Part shown: positions 12,541 through 21,889 of the stretch, piece by piece
How the letters are laid out: each line of letters opens with the position of its first letter
How positions within the stretch are numbered: the stretch's first letter is position 1
Assembly: GCA_032358165.1 (NCBI GenBank)
Contig: JAALGY010000002.1
Span: 124,001-188,000, forward strand
Direction of reading: 5' to 3'
Source: Diplosphaera chodatii
Taxonomy: Eukaryota > Chlorophyta > Trebouxiophyceae > Prasiolales > Stichococcaceae
DNA length: 64,000 bases
Program-made: the position numbers and the translations under genes
The notes under the pieces: generated by a model
What the model was told of the DNA's origin: nothing
What the model saw: only the letters and a program-made list of their open reading frames with translations
Database searches by the model: none

Positions 12541-13280
12541 AATACCTCAACAGGGGAGTCGGAATGCTGCCTGCCTGTGTAGCAGCACAGCACAGAAGAG
12601 AGTGCGCAGCAGCAGCAATCTGACCAGCGAGTGGGCCACAGGGCTACAGGACATTGGCGGCAGCGTTGTACACCTGCAGTCGTCAGCAGAGCACAATGCT
12701 TCGTACTTGCAGTACGAGCATTGCGGTGTGTCTGCTACAATAGTAGTGTGATGTGGTCCCCGTCCTTTTCAGGAGTCGTTCCTTCGCTTGCATGAAGTTC
12801 TTATGCATGGCCGGTCAGCACCGCTGGTAAGTGTGCAATGTGGCATGGTTCAAGTTCAATACAATACTACTGCAACAATTTTGAGCATTACCAGCTAACC
12901 ATGCACTTCCTCTTGTTTGGACATTCGGTCGTGCTATCTGTGCTCTGAGGGTGACACTTGCAGCAAGGCAGCACATTTGTAGCGCAGCATGAGCATAACA
13001 TATAGAACCTGAGCAGGCACCCTGCTTGCCATTTATAAGTAGTTGCGCTCAGCACAGCATGCTGGCAACACTCATAGCAAGCGCTACTGATCTGTGTCGT
13101 ACTGGTGCTACTCAGCGACGACGTATATAGGTTGCAATATGGTTAAATGACGTCGGAACTGAAGTTTGCAGACTTCTACACCCGGTGACCGCCGGTTGCA
13201 GGAACGACAGGAACGAGCCTTTGTACTACGAATTTTGATTACGATGTACTACAACAGGACACACAACGGCTGCACCACTG
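12541..13280. other. K1 3' flank, shared with K2 3' flank
   Basis: No gene seen. The stretch matches the region after K2 (about 25.75-26.37 kb), including the shared GAGTCGTTCCTT and AACCTGAGCAGGCACCCTG blocks, so the duplicated K unit reaches to about 13.2 kb. Beyond that point the sequence switches to the inverted copy of the K N-terminal region. Confidence 0.6.
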
Positions 13281-15060
13281 GTGCAACAGGCAAGTATGTC
13301 GCCATCCATCATGGCATTCTGTGTCCAATACCCCGTGTACTGTGTGAAGGCAGGCTGCGCTCATCAGCATCCTGACTACAGCGCTTATAGCACCGTGCAG
13401 ATCCCCATGTCAGCCATGTGTACAGCTGACCTCAAGTTGATATGAGATGAGTTGGGCAAGGCAGTAACTTGTAGTGGATAGTGGGAGTGCGTACGTATGG
13501 AGAGGAACGGGTGCTGAAACGCGGCCCCCCGGAGATTGCCTTTTGCTGGCTGGAAGCCGCGCAACCAGGCCGGACAGCATGCTCTGCTGCGGGTTGCGTG
13601 CTGTGCAGCACCTGGAGTAGTGCAGGTGCATGACACCGTCATCCAATCTGCTGATCCCTGCTGGCAGTTAGATCACATACGAAGGGTCCCAGGGCTTGTT
13701 GCGCCATGCAAAGTGCCATGCATGTCCAGTGTCGCAACGATGCAACCTTGCCTCCGGTCTGCATCAGTCATGTCACAGTTGATGATGGCAATGCGCACCT
13801 GCAGGTAAAGAACCGCAGAGCAAAGCACATGGAATGTGCACCCTTCCCACAGCCGTCGCACGTCCTGATCTCTCTGGTGGCCCCTGTGTTGTGCATTGTC
13901 AATGCCACCTCCGGTGTGCAAGTAGACTGGGCACAAATAGGTTACTGCGGCGGGTTCCTGGCATTGAGCTGCCAGGAGTCCCAGCTGTTCCAGCTGCTGC
14001 GATCTATTGGCACAAGTCAGAAGTGAGGTCGAAACCGTGTGCATGCAGGCACCCTGTGTCGGACGTGCGCACCTGTGTCAAGTTGCGCCATGCCGTTGGT
14101 GAAGCGTGCCCGGGCTTCTGCAGCTGTCAAACGGCAGTGGCACGCCTCGCAGAGCGCGCACGTATAAGACAGAGCATGCCCGCTCGTCGACTCCAGGCAC
14201 AGGTGGCATCTGAAGCAATACTCTGCAGGCACCGCAGCACACTGCTGTCGAGGTGCGGTGGTGCACATGTGCTCATGCATACACACGCACTGGGCAGCGC
14301 CACACGCATGACAAGACATCTGCATGAGACTGCATGACCAGCAGGAGCGCAGGCGCACGTGCTGATGATGCTCTGGTCTTTCTGCGTACGCACTCCGCGC
14401 CTGGAAACGGCAGCGGCGCCTGCCAGCTGTACGGTAGTACTTTGCGCCCAAGGCACGTCTTGTTTGCGCACTGGTCGAAGTTCAGCACATATCGAGGGTG
14501 ACGTGTCTCCAGGTCTCGGGCACAAAAAGCACAGCTTGACTTCATGGTGTCAGATGTGCAGCTGCTGCAGTCTGCAGGAAGGTTGGCTCTGCGCGTGTGT
14601 TATGGGCTCCCAGCACAATTGAGGACGAGCACCTGCAAGTGCACCACCTGTGGTGGTTCTGCTGCGTGAGCCCCTGGCATTGATGTCCTATAAATCAAGA
14701 GACTGTGTCTGTCACCGACCGCTGCGATAAAAACACATCAAGGTCATATGCGGGTCCACCGGTGCATTGTATCATTATGATGTAGTCACGTGGATCACGC
14801 AGGTCATCAGGACGGGTCCCAGGGGGGCAGCTGCTGTCGTGACGGGGTCCTTCAGAATGACGTTCCGCGCAGATGCTGGAATGGGCTGGATACAGCGATT
14901 GGTGCAACGTGAACACTGCAGCACACAATCTTGCTGATTGACCCATGACATTGTCCTTCGTAGCTGCTCGCAACGCTGGGCTGCGCCAACGCGACCTGCG
15001 TCACGCATGCGCATCCTGTGCGTGTGTGCCTCCTGTGTGCAACCTCGATCCAAAGTTCCA
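13280..15060 (-). pseudogene. Inverted partial copy of the K gene 5' region (zinc-finger part only)
   Basis: Read on the minus strand, this repeats the K 5' region: a start at 14545 with CAFCARDLETRHPRYVL, then CHLCLESTSGHALSYTCALC near 14.2 kb and CDGCGKGAH near 13.86 kb, corresponding to about 7.0-8.6 kb. No kinase exon follows; homology stops near 13,280, where it abuts the K1 3' flank. Frames shift between the Cys blocks as they do at intron borders in the other copies, and the kinase half is missing, so it is treated as a truncated copy. It also keeps a G-box (14787-14792) and a one-mismatch GTCATCAGGAC (14803-14813) upstream. Confidence 0.65.
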
Positions 15061-15609
15061 TGTATGACTTGAGCGAGGTGGGAAGCCGGGCAACTTCAGC
15101 CTTGCTGTCATCCTAAAGCCCAGCTAAACAGTTGATAACCTTTAAATGTAGTCGGCTGGCAAATTTCCAACTACACCAGGCGCAAGCCAATGTGCATGTG
15201 AGAGACCGCAGACGGACAATGCGCTGTCACTGCACGCCTGCCGAGTCAAGAAGCAATCTGGCTGCATAGAGGACACTGCGGTGGAGTAAGATCGACCGCG
15301 TCGTTGACAACGCAGAGCGCACCTGTCGTCAGTGCGAGCAGCTGAAAAGCTGCTTGGGAGGTCAAGTGCAGCGGGCCACCTTGCAGCAGCACGCTCCATT
15401 CATGCAGCTGACACGTTGTTGTCCTTGTGGCATCATCCTGGTTCCCAAGGTCACACTGGCAGATACATGCAGCCTATGATAACGATCGATTGAGATGCAT
15501 TTGGCTGAATTGGTGTTGCACCAATGGCTCAGTACAAACCAACTCGTAGCCACAGTAACAGGTAGCCTGAGGTGGATCAACATCATCAGCTGCAGCAAAC
15601 AGCACTGAC

Positions 15610-16250
15610 TGCCCCTTGCTCACCTTTCGAAACTGCAGTTGTTACAAGGACGCAAGCACTTCGGGGACACAGTCGACACAGGCATCAACACAGTCGGCTG
15701 CCGCAACATCTGTTGGTGGTACAAAACTGCTGTAGCTGTGGCAACGTGGGCAAATGCTTGCCTGTACATTGATGGCCCGGTCGGCACATGCATCAATTTG
15801 GCTGACTAGCTCAGTGTAGCTGTTGGGATTAAGAGTGCGGCTGTCGGGGCATCTGTTGTCGGTGCTATTGGCGCATCTGTGGACGCATCCATAGGTGGCA
15901 GCAGTGCTATTGGTACATATGACGGCCCCAATCCCTCAGTGCCAGGCTGATGCTGTGTCGGCCGTGGTGTCACTGTCATTATGGCGTTCCTTGCCACTTC
16001 GTCGTTGGAAGCTGGTGGTGGTGGGTTCGATGTGCCGCTCTTCAGGCCAACCCCAAGCCCAGCACCAAGCGCAACGCCAGCCACCAGCAAGACAAGGACG
16101 CCAAGGATGCCCCAGGCACACCGGCCGCAGCGGTAGCCTCTGCTGCGGGTAGTGGTGGCGCCAGGCTCCACTGTCAGGGTGCGGGGCCGGAAGGGTCCGC
16201 AGCTGCCAATACTGGCATGTCAGCTGCATAGCCAGGCTAAAAGCTGTGGC
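15610..16250 (-). pseudogene. C2: broken inverted paralogue of C1
   Basis: The minus-strand frame 16171-15806 matches the C1 membrane segment and stalk (CAWGILGVLVLLVAGVALG, then a Pro/Thr/Ala stalk) but stops at TLS. Below the stop, in another frame (about 15.79-15.63 kb), are decayed Cys repeats (QIDACADRAINVQ, ICPRCHS, CVDACVDC). Upstream, the part matching the C1 N-terminal tail has an in-frame TAG after QRHSF. The 3' flank (GTGAGCAAGGGGCAGTCAG on the minus strand) matches C1. The stop codons and frame changes mark it as a pseudogene, carried in the same inverted block as the K fragment at 13.3-15.1 kb. Confidence 0.75.
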
Positions 16251-16492
16251 GCTGCACAAAGCCATTTTCAGCAGATGTGGGCAGCGGCAGCGCCGCAGGC
16301 CACAAGCAGTCGGCGTGGCCGCGGCAAGGGTAGGAACAGGTAGGTCGCTTGGGTGTGGTGCCCTGCGTGTTGCGGTATTGGCTGCAGGAATAGTGGGGCA
16401 GGGGCAGAGGCAACAGGGGCAGAGGAAGGAAACGTTCCCAGGCCAGAGTGCAGCTGGAAGTGACGCTGTCAGTCACCAGGTGTGCGGCATGG

Positions 16493-16717
16493 CTACGGTC
16501 GGCGCCGCCAAGTGCAAGGCTGCCGGCGATGTGGCCGAGGTGGGGCCTTGCTGCCTACTGCCAGCTCATGGGCAAACCTGGCAGCAGCAGGTGTCAGCAT
16601 GCCGATGTGGAGTGCCAGCGCCCCTTTGGCGACAGGCCGCGATTTGTTCAGGCCAAATGCCAGTGGCTGCACGGTGACGGCAGACATGTGCATGAGAATG
16701 CTCGGTAGCTGTTGCAT
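16493..16717. other. Candidate coding exon, strand unresolved
   Basis: On the minus strand a segment between a GTGCAG acceptor (about 16,667) and a strong CAG|GTAGGC donor (about 16,551) reads PLAFGLNKSRPVAKGALALH, followed by IGMLTPAAARFAHELA. It could splice to a short end such as LHLAAPTVAMPHTW and stop near 16.47 kb. On the plus strand the same DNA reads HADVECQRPFGDRPRFVQAK, with a GT donor near 16,705, and could be the exon before the coiled-coil exon at 16,875. The phases with that exon do not fit simply. One of the two is probably real; I cannot decide which. Confidence 0.3.
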
Positions 16718-16874
16718 TGATGCTTGCTTGTGCTCACAGTCGTTGCTGTCTCACAAGCTGTTCACACCCTGAGACAGGGATGTCTGGGGTCATGAGTCAT
16801 GTATAGATGCATAACGAGGTATTGATCTTGCAGCCTTTTACTGGTAAAATTGGTCACACTCTGTTGCTGCACAG

Positions 16875-17138
16875 CTGCGAGACCAGCTGGCGGAGGCGCA
16901 GGTCGCCGCTGATGAGGCGGCCATTCTGCAGCGACTTCTGGACGCAGAGCAGACGGCTGTTGTGAGTGAGCAGCGGCAGCTTAAGGGTGAGCAGGGGCAG
17001 CAGGAAGTGGAACAAATGCAGCAGGAAGCAGAACGAGAGGCGATGTGGGCGGCTGCCGTCGCCAGGCAGTGCGCTGCCGTTGTGAAGCGGCACAGTGACA
17101 AGCTGCCATGGAAGCCAAGGACGCGCACGCCGAGATAA
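16875..17138 (+). CDS. Terminal exon of a coiled-coil protein
   Basis: After a TTGCTGCACAG acceptor, 87 codons run open to TAA at 17,136-17,138. The peptide is a strong coiled coil rich in Glu/Gln/Ala (LRDQLAEAQVAADEAAILQR, then an EQGQQEVEQMQQEAEREAMW stretch) ending in a basic tail (KLPWKPRTRTPR). Upstream exons are not resolved; the segment at 16.5-16.7 kb is a candidate. No family is recognised and no paralogue exists in the window. The next gene starts 68 bp downstream. Confidence 0.5.
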   Translation: MRDQLAEAQVAADEAAILQRLLDAEQTAVVSEQRQLKGEQGQQEVEQMQQEAEREAMWAAAVARQCAAVVKRHSDKLPWKPRTRTPR

Positions 17139-17205
17139 GACCCCCAGGGCACAGGTGCACATTTGCCTGTGCAGCGTCCAGTTGATGCGACGCGGTTGAG
17201 CAAAC

Positions 17206-18053
17206 ATGTCTGATGTTCCGCCGGCATCTCTGCCATACGAGTATCAACTGCCTCCCACGGGCACATGCTGCTTCAAGGTATATGCAGCATATTATTACGG
17301 CATCCTGCAAATTAGCACTTGGTTTGTCAAGTAACCATGAGCATGCCAGCTTGGCTTCAATGATCAGATGCTAGGGAAGGGTGCGACTCTCACACAGGCG
17401 CTGCAGGGTCTTCTTGGCGCTGGCAGCGGGGCGTCAGGGATGATGAATCAACATGGGGCATGCTCAATGGTTGCTGCCTGCGTCTGCTATGTGTGGCGGC
17501 CGCCTCGGCTTGAAGCAGGAGCCTATGCAACGTGTCCGGTCACTGAGGAGTCTGGTTTTACTTTCACAGCAATCGGACATCATCTTTCACTTACACCTGC
17601 ATGACATGGAACAGGAAGACAGGAAGAAATTGCAACATCATGCAAAACCCTGCTTTTGCCCTTGCCCTCCCGGCAACACAGCGCGGTAGGTGCAAGGTTG
17701 GAATCTGGATGCAAAGCGCCCTATCAACAGGGGTCTGTCATGGGTGCAGCAATCACCACTATGGTTTAATTTGGCGAGCATTTGCGATGGCATGACGAAT
17801 AACATGACGAATAAAGACAAGCTTCAAAAACACTAAACCTGAGTTAGGAGCTAGGAAACCTGAGAATAATGCTCATTCCCGGCAGGGATCGAGCAATGGG
17901 ATACGGTTTCAGGGCATGCAATGCTTGATGGAGCACATGCAGCCAATTGCAGCCTGCCTCATGACAGCAGCAGCGGAAGCAGCAGTAAATCAAGCAACGC
18001 CATCAAACGCATTTCGTGACGGCTCCCTCGGCAGAATGCTACTCCCGCTTTAA
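17206..18053 (+). CDS. Small multi-exon gene of unknown function
   Basis: Exon 1 (17206-17277) starts with ATG and gives MSDVPPASLPYEYQ...CCFK before a GTATAT donor. Exon 2 starts at 17350 (phase 0, GCCAG acceptor) with LGFNDQMLGKGATLTQALQG and a Gly/Ser-rich end near 17469. Another exon at 17519 to about 17685 reads EPMQRVRSLRSLVLLSQQ, then HLHLHDMEQEDRKK and a short Cys/Pro stretch, with a CG|GTAGGT donor. A last segment from about 17.89 kb reads GSSNGIRFQGMQCLMEHMQP to TAA at 18,051-18,053. The phase between the last two segments does not match, so an exon or border is missing from this model. No known domain is seen. It converges with D1, whose stop codon is 11 bp away. Confidence 0.45.
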
Positions 18054-18064
18054 CCAGCCCATGT

Positions 18065-18694
18065 TTATACGCAGGTGCCATTCTTGGCGCAGTTGCCTGA
18101 CGCACAGTAATTCTCGATACCTATATGGCCAGCACATAGGCTGCCTCGACGATTCTTGCACCTGCCATACTCTCCATCACAGAACCCAGACTCACACTGC
18201 TTGCTCCGATCGCATTCACCTATATCCGGTACAGTTCCACCCTGAGAACACCGTGAAGTAAAGCAAAAGCCGCTTACGCAATCAGTGTCCACGCCACATG
18301 CGGCGTTGAACGCCCGCCCTGTAGGCGGCGCAGGCCCTTGTGGCTCAGGTCGGAGACCCAGAGCTAGTCCAACTGCCAGACCAGAGAGCAGCGCAATCGC
18401 CACCACAACTAGCACCACACACGCTTTGCGGCTGAGCCCACAAAGGCTCGCTGTTCGGAAGCTGCTGCCGCTCGCTATCCCGGAGTTTTCAAGACTCCTG
18501 CAGGCGGGAGAATGGCAGCTGGTACTACGCACGGCACCCGCAGCAATGCACATACAGGTGTCGGAAAAGCATGTTGCGCCGGCCAATGCCAATGCTAGGC
18601 AGTCCAGCAATATTGCTTGAATTCCAGGCCTCAGGCAAGGGAGGCCTTGAGTGTGAACACCTGCCGGCTCGGTCATCGGGATGGAGCGGCTCAT
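18065..18694 (-). CDS. D1: single-pass membrane protein with disulfide-rich outer domain
   Basis: Open frame to a TAA at 18,065. The reliable exon probably starts at 18,497 after a CCTGCAG acceptor. It encodes a Ser-rich tail, then CGLSRK directly before a Gly/Leu-rich transmembrane helix (about 90-114 in the 209-codon frame). A short PEPQGPAPP stalk and Cys-rich repeats follow (CGVDTDCVSGFC, CDRSKQCESGFC, CASGNCAKNGTCV), resembling CxxDxDCxSGxC disulfide modules. The upstream half of the open frame (18,498-18,694) is probably intron; a short first exon, as in T2, is expected further upstream. It has the same plan as T1-T3 and the same Cys module as D2 and D3. A type II surface protein is likely; ligand and role are unknown. 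Confidence 0.65.
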   Translation of the reverse strand: MSRSIPMTEPAGVHTQGLPCLRPGIQAILLDCLALALAGATCFSDTCMCIAAGAVRSTSCHSPACRSLENSGIASGSSFRTASLCGLSRKACVVLVVVAIALLSGLAVGLALGLRPEPQGPAPPTGRAFNAACGVDTDCVSGFCFTSRCSQGGTVPDIGECDRSKQCESGFCDGEYGRCKNRRGSLCAGHIGIENYCASGNCAKNGTCV

Positions 18695-20542
18695 TATTTG
18701 GCTGGTGCAGCCAATGTGGCATGCACTCGCTCAAGCGCGCCATCCCAGCAGCTGTGACAGCAGCAGGTCACCTAGACCGTGCAACATGGCACACTGTTAC
18801 CAGCAAGCATGATTCTTTGCAGGAGGACCACATGCTTCTGTCAAAGCAATTCAGCACGGGAGCTGCCTGCATGCACTCACCAACTTTGCACTCACCACCT
18901 TGTCAGGGTGCATCGGTCGACATGCTGATGTGGCCTCTTTGCGCCCGACGGCACCGTGTACTACCGTTGAGAGTCTTCCAGCGCTGGGGCTCTCACCACT
19001 GAAGGTTAAGTTGATGGAGCTACGCATGTAGCATGCGTGCCAAGAAGCCCTCGCACGCACTGTGGCCTGTCATACACGGAGGGCTAATGCTGATGCCAAA
19101 TGCAGGTAACACCATGAGCCAACGGCACGGCACCTCTTAGTATCTTACCGGCGTGAGCTGAGTGCAAACAGACAGGGAAAGCGAGATCATTTGCGGTCCA
19201 CGTCAGCAAGGTCATCATGACCATCCAACCCCGTCATTGGACGTGCACCCTGAATATGATTGGCGTTCGCATGGGCGAGAGTCGAATTTGTCCTTTGTCC
19301 CCTCTACCTGGCAGCATACAAGGGGAAGTGAAGGCAAGAAGGGCGTGAACTCTGAAAGGCATCGTCATGTCTCCCCATCATAAAAACACAGTACACCCTA
19401 AAGCTAATACTTCCGGAACGGCTGATGGGGCCGACCGGCCGTGAGTGCTGCAAGCTTGTATGTGGCCTGAAACCAGCTCGCCCATCTTCTGCATTGCTGC
19501 TGTCGGCGTCACATGGCGACGACCCAGTTGCAATACGCGGCGAGCAGAGTTTGGGTTGCGAATGACTATGCCCTATGAGCTATTGGGGGGGGCCAAGCTT
19601 AAATGCAAATTAAATGGGGGGCCAAGCTTAATTGCAATTAAATGCAAAGAGTTTGCTTCTAAAGGGGGGCCAAGCTTAAATGAAGTCGACAACTCGAACA
19701 ACTCGAACAGCCGTGACGCTCCCAGACCCATAAACAGGCGCGGGCGCAAGCCGACTGTACTTGACAACCCCCCTTTTCCCCGGGGTATTCATACTCCCCG
19801 CTCCAGGTTCGGAGGCCCTGGGACATGGTTCGGACGGCACGTAGCTGAGGCCCTCTGTAGCAACATTGACGGTATTGCTCATAGCTTCGCTTCCAAAACG
19901 TAGAAGTCTCAAATAGTCAGCAACCAGTTGCCTTAATCACTGCGATCTCATACCACGTGTCAGTCTATCTAAAACATCATATCCATGATATATAATTGAG
20001 CATCCCGGAATCCCCCAGCATCATCATGACGGATGTCCCCCGGAATGAAGCTGCAGTGATGAGGGTAGCTCTGCATAGCAGCCGCAGCAAACATTCACGT
20101 TGCAGCACATATGCTCTTGCTTGCAACTGCGAATCATTCACGTCCACGAGCTCCAACCGTCGAGGAGCGCAGTCGGACGGCGGCAAGGCGTCGAGGTGCG
20201 CTTATCGAGCCTGCACCTTGCTCAGATCGCCTCACAGATACATCAAGCCACTCACTACCCAGAATGCAGAGGCTGTATAATGTTGGCGACATGCTGGCAT
20301 CGCGAAAACGATGGTCGTGGCTGTTTCCCGTGCTGCCTATCTATCCACCTGTCTACTATGCAAGTGCAGGTCATCGCAGTCAGATTGTTGTTGTCACTGC
20401 GTGGCCCCAACATGACTTCTCTTCTGTCCGCGACCACGTCCTGTCGACAGCCTTGCAACCGGCTTCCTGGTGTCATGCAGGTTGTGGCGCTGAGCGTTCT
20501 GAGCTGTCCTGCAGCTTCCCTCAGTGGAGCAGCTGTGCCGCA
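18695..20542. other. Intergenic; short repeats and upstream region of T1
   Basis: No gene called. GTCATCATGAC occurs at 19211-19221 just after an ACGTCA. A triplicated G6CCAAGCTTAA motif lies at 19585-19681. From about 19.95 kb the sequence matches the upstream regions of T2 and T3: CACGTG at 19954-19959 and ATCATCATGAC at 20020-20030, then about 500 bp shared up to the T start. A 152-codon open frame at 19445-19903 runs through the short repeats and looks like chance. Confidence 0.45.
19585..19681. repeat. Three copies of a GGGGGGCCAAGCTTAA motif
   Basis: Near-identical copies start at about 19585, 19616 and 19664, each a run of six to eight G then CCAAGCTTAA followed by A/T-rich sequence with TGCAA. 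Spacing is irregular (31 and 48 bp). It is unlike the TGCA-rich neighbourhood; origin unknown. Confidence 0.7.
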
Positions 20543-21519
20543 ATGAGCTACAGTAACACCCCAATTTACCCTGGGTGAGTGAACCGGTCCAGTTTCCTCT
20601 CATCCGACCGTAAGCAGTGTATGCCAGCTGCAGTGTCGTCTTGCTCACCAGCAGCACTGCCTGGCTTGTGAACGCCAACCGACCATCCAACGCTGCATGC
20701 TGGTTGCAAGGGAAAGTCATTGGCAGACACCCCGCCTCGGGTGTGCGGCATCAGTCGCAAGGCCTTCGTGGCGCTGGTGGTCACAGCCGCCATCCTGGTC
20801 GTCGGCGGCCTCGGCGTCGGCCTCGGCATCGGCCTGTCCCGCAGCAACGGGAGCAGCAGCGGGAGCCTGCCGCAGCCGCCGCCGCCGCCGAGTCCAGCGC
20901 CACCAGGAAGCGGATCAGAACCCGCGCCGCCAGGTGCGGCGGCCACACCTGCCCCTGTCCCCGCAGCGCCGGCGCCCGCCCGTGACGCGCCTGACAGCCC
21001 AGCGGCGCCGGCGCCGGCTCCAGAACCCGCCCCTGCCCCCGCTCCAATGGGCAGCATTGCCGCGGGTGCGGAAGGCGCAGCTGCTGCAGCGCCCTCGGTG
21101 CCCACAGCGGCTGCAGCACCGCCACGCCAGTGGCACCCGTCTCACCTGTGCGCTCGCCTGCGCCCGCAGGTGGCGTCGTGGACCTGCCGGAAGGTCCTGA
21201 TGGCTATGTTCTGCTGGGTCCGGGCGGGGGTCCTGCACTTGAGGGAGGCGGCTGCAGCATCCCTGCTGACTGTGCAAGCTTCAACAGCAGCTGCATCTTT
21301 CCCTGGGTAAACGGCACTTCAGATATCAGCGGGGGTTTCTGCTCTGTCAACAAGCTGCCTGACATATACGAATGCACCAAGAGTGACGACTGCCACTCTG
21401 GAAGTTGCAAAAGGGCAGATTTTGCGAAAAAGTTTTGCGCATCAGACAAAGGGGCGCCATGCAGCAGGAATGACCAATGTGCTTGGTCGTGCAGACGTCC
21501 CTTTTGTCATGGACTTTAG
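20543..21519 (+). CDS. T1: Pro-rich, Cys-rich single-pass membrane protein, splice site damaged
   Basis: Three exons by comparison with T2. Exon 1, 20543-20574, is MSYSNTPIYP with a GTGAGT donor. Exon 2, from about 20,711 to 20,933, contains CGISRKAFVALVVTAAILVV and a Gly-rich membrane helix, then a Pro-rich stalk. Exon 3, 21170-21519, carries the Cys-rich outer domain (GGCSIPADC, CTKSDDCHSGSC, CSRNDQCAWSC) to TAG. The exon 2/3 phases match (1/1), so the apparent frame change in the stalk is an intron of about 236 bp. At the exon 1/2 border the ancestral TTGCAG acceptor reads TTGCAA; the nearest AG shifts the frame by one. T1 may thus be damaged or start differently. It is the only T copy on the plus strand. 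Confidence 0.55.
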
Positions 21520-21889
21520 GCAACACATGTGCTTGCGTGCTGCGAACTCATCTCGCCTCATGTGCATAGCAATCTGACGGAAAGTGGTGAATATGTTGCG
21601 CAGCATTCCGATTGTGAGACCTAAGGACCCGTGTTGCATTTGTTCCTGGGCAATCGCACGTGTTGAACCGCACAATGAGTTTACTTGCTGTTGTCTACAT
21701 GTACCTTCCTTCTGACCCCAGGTTCTTGTTCTCCATGTGATGCTGTTGTGTGTGGCAAACAAGAGTTCATGTTGTACGCCTGCGACACTCGGATGAAGAA
21801 GCATTGCTGACAATATCATACTGCCCGATTGTCACTGTCACCATTGACGTACTCTACGGAAGTGCTGGCGGCCCTCTCCAGCGTGCATC
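21520..21889. other. T1 3' flank to K2 truncation point
   Basis: No gene. The first 100 bp still resemble the T2 3' flank. K homology starts abruptly near 21,890, so this interval holds the junction at which the first zinc-finger exons of K2 were lost. Confidence 0.4.

Noticed and set aside
20566..21277. Minus-strand Ala/Gly-rich frames opposite T1
   Set aside because: Caused by the GC-rich Pro/Ala stalk on the plus strand; no start, splice or conservation support.
20720..21310. T1 read as one uninterrupted 196-codon protein
   Set aside because: The frame loses the Cys-rich domain. Equal-phase donor/acceptor pairs in T1 and T2 show the stalk end is an intron.
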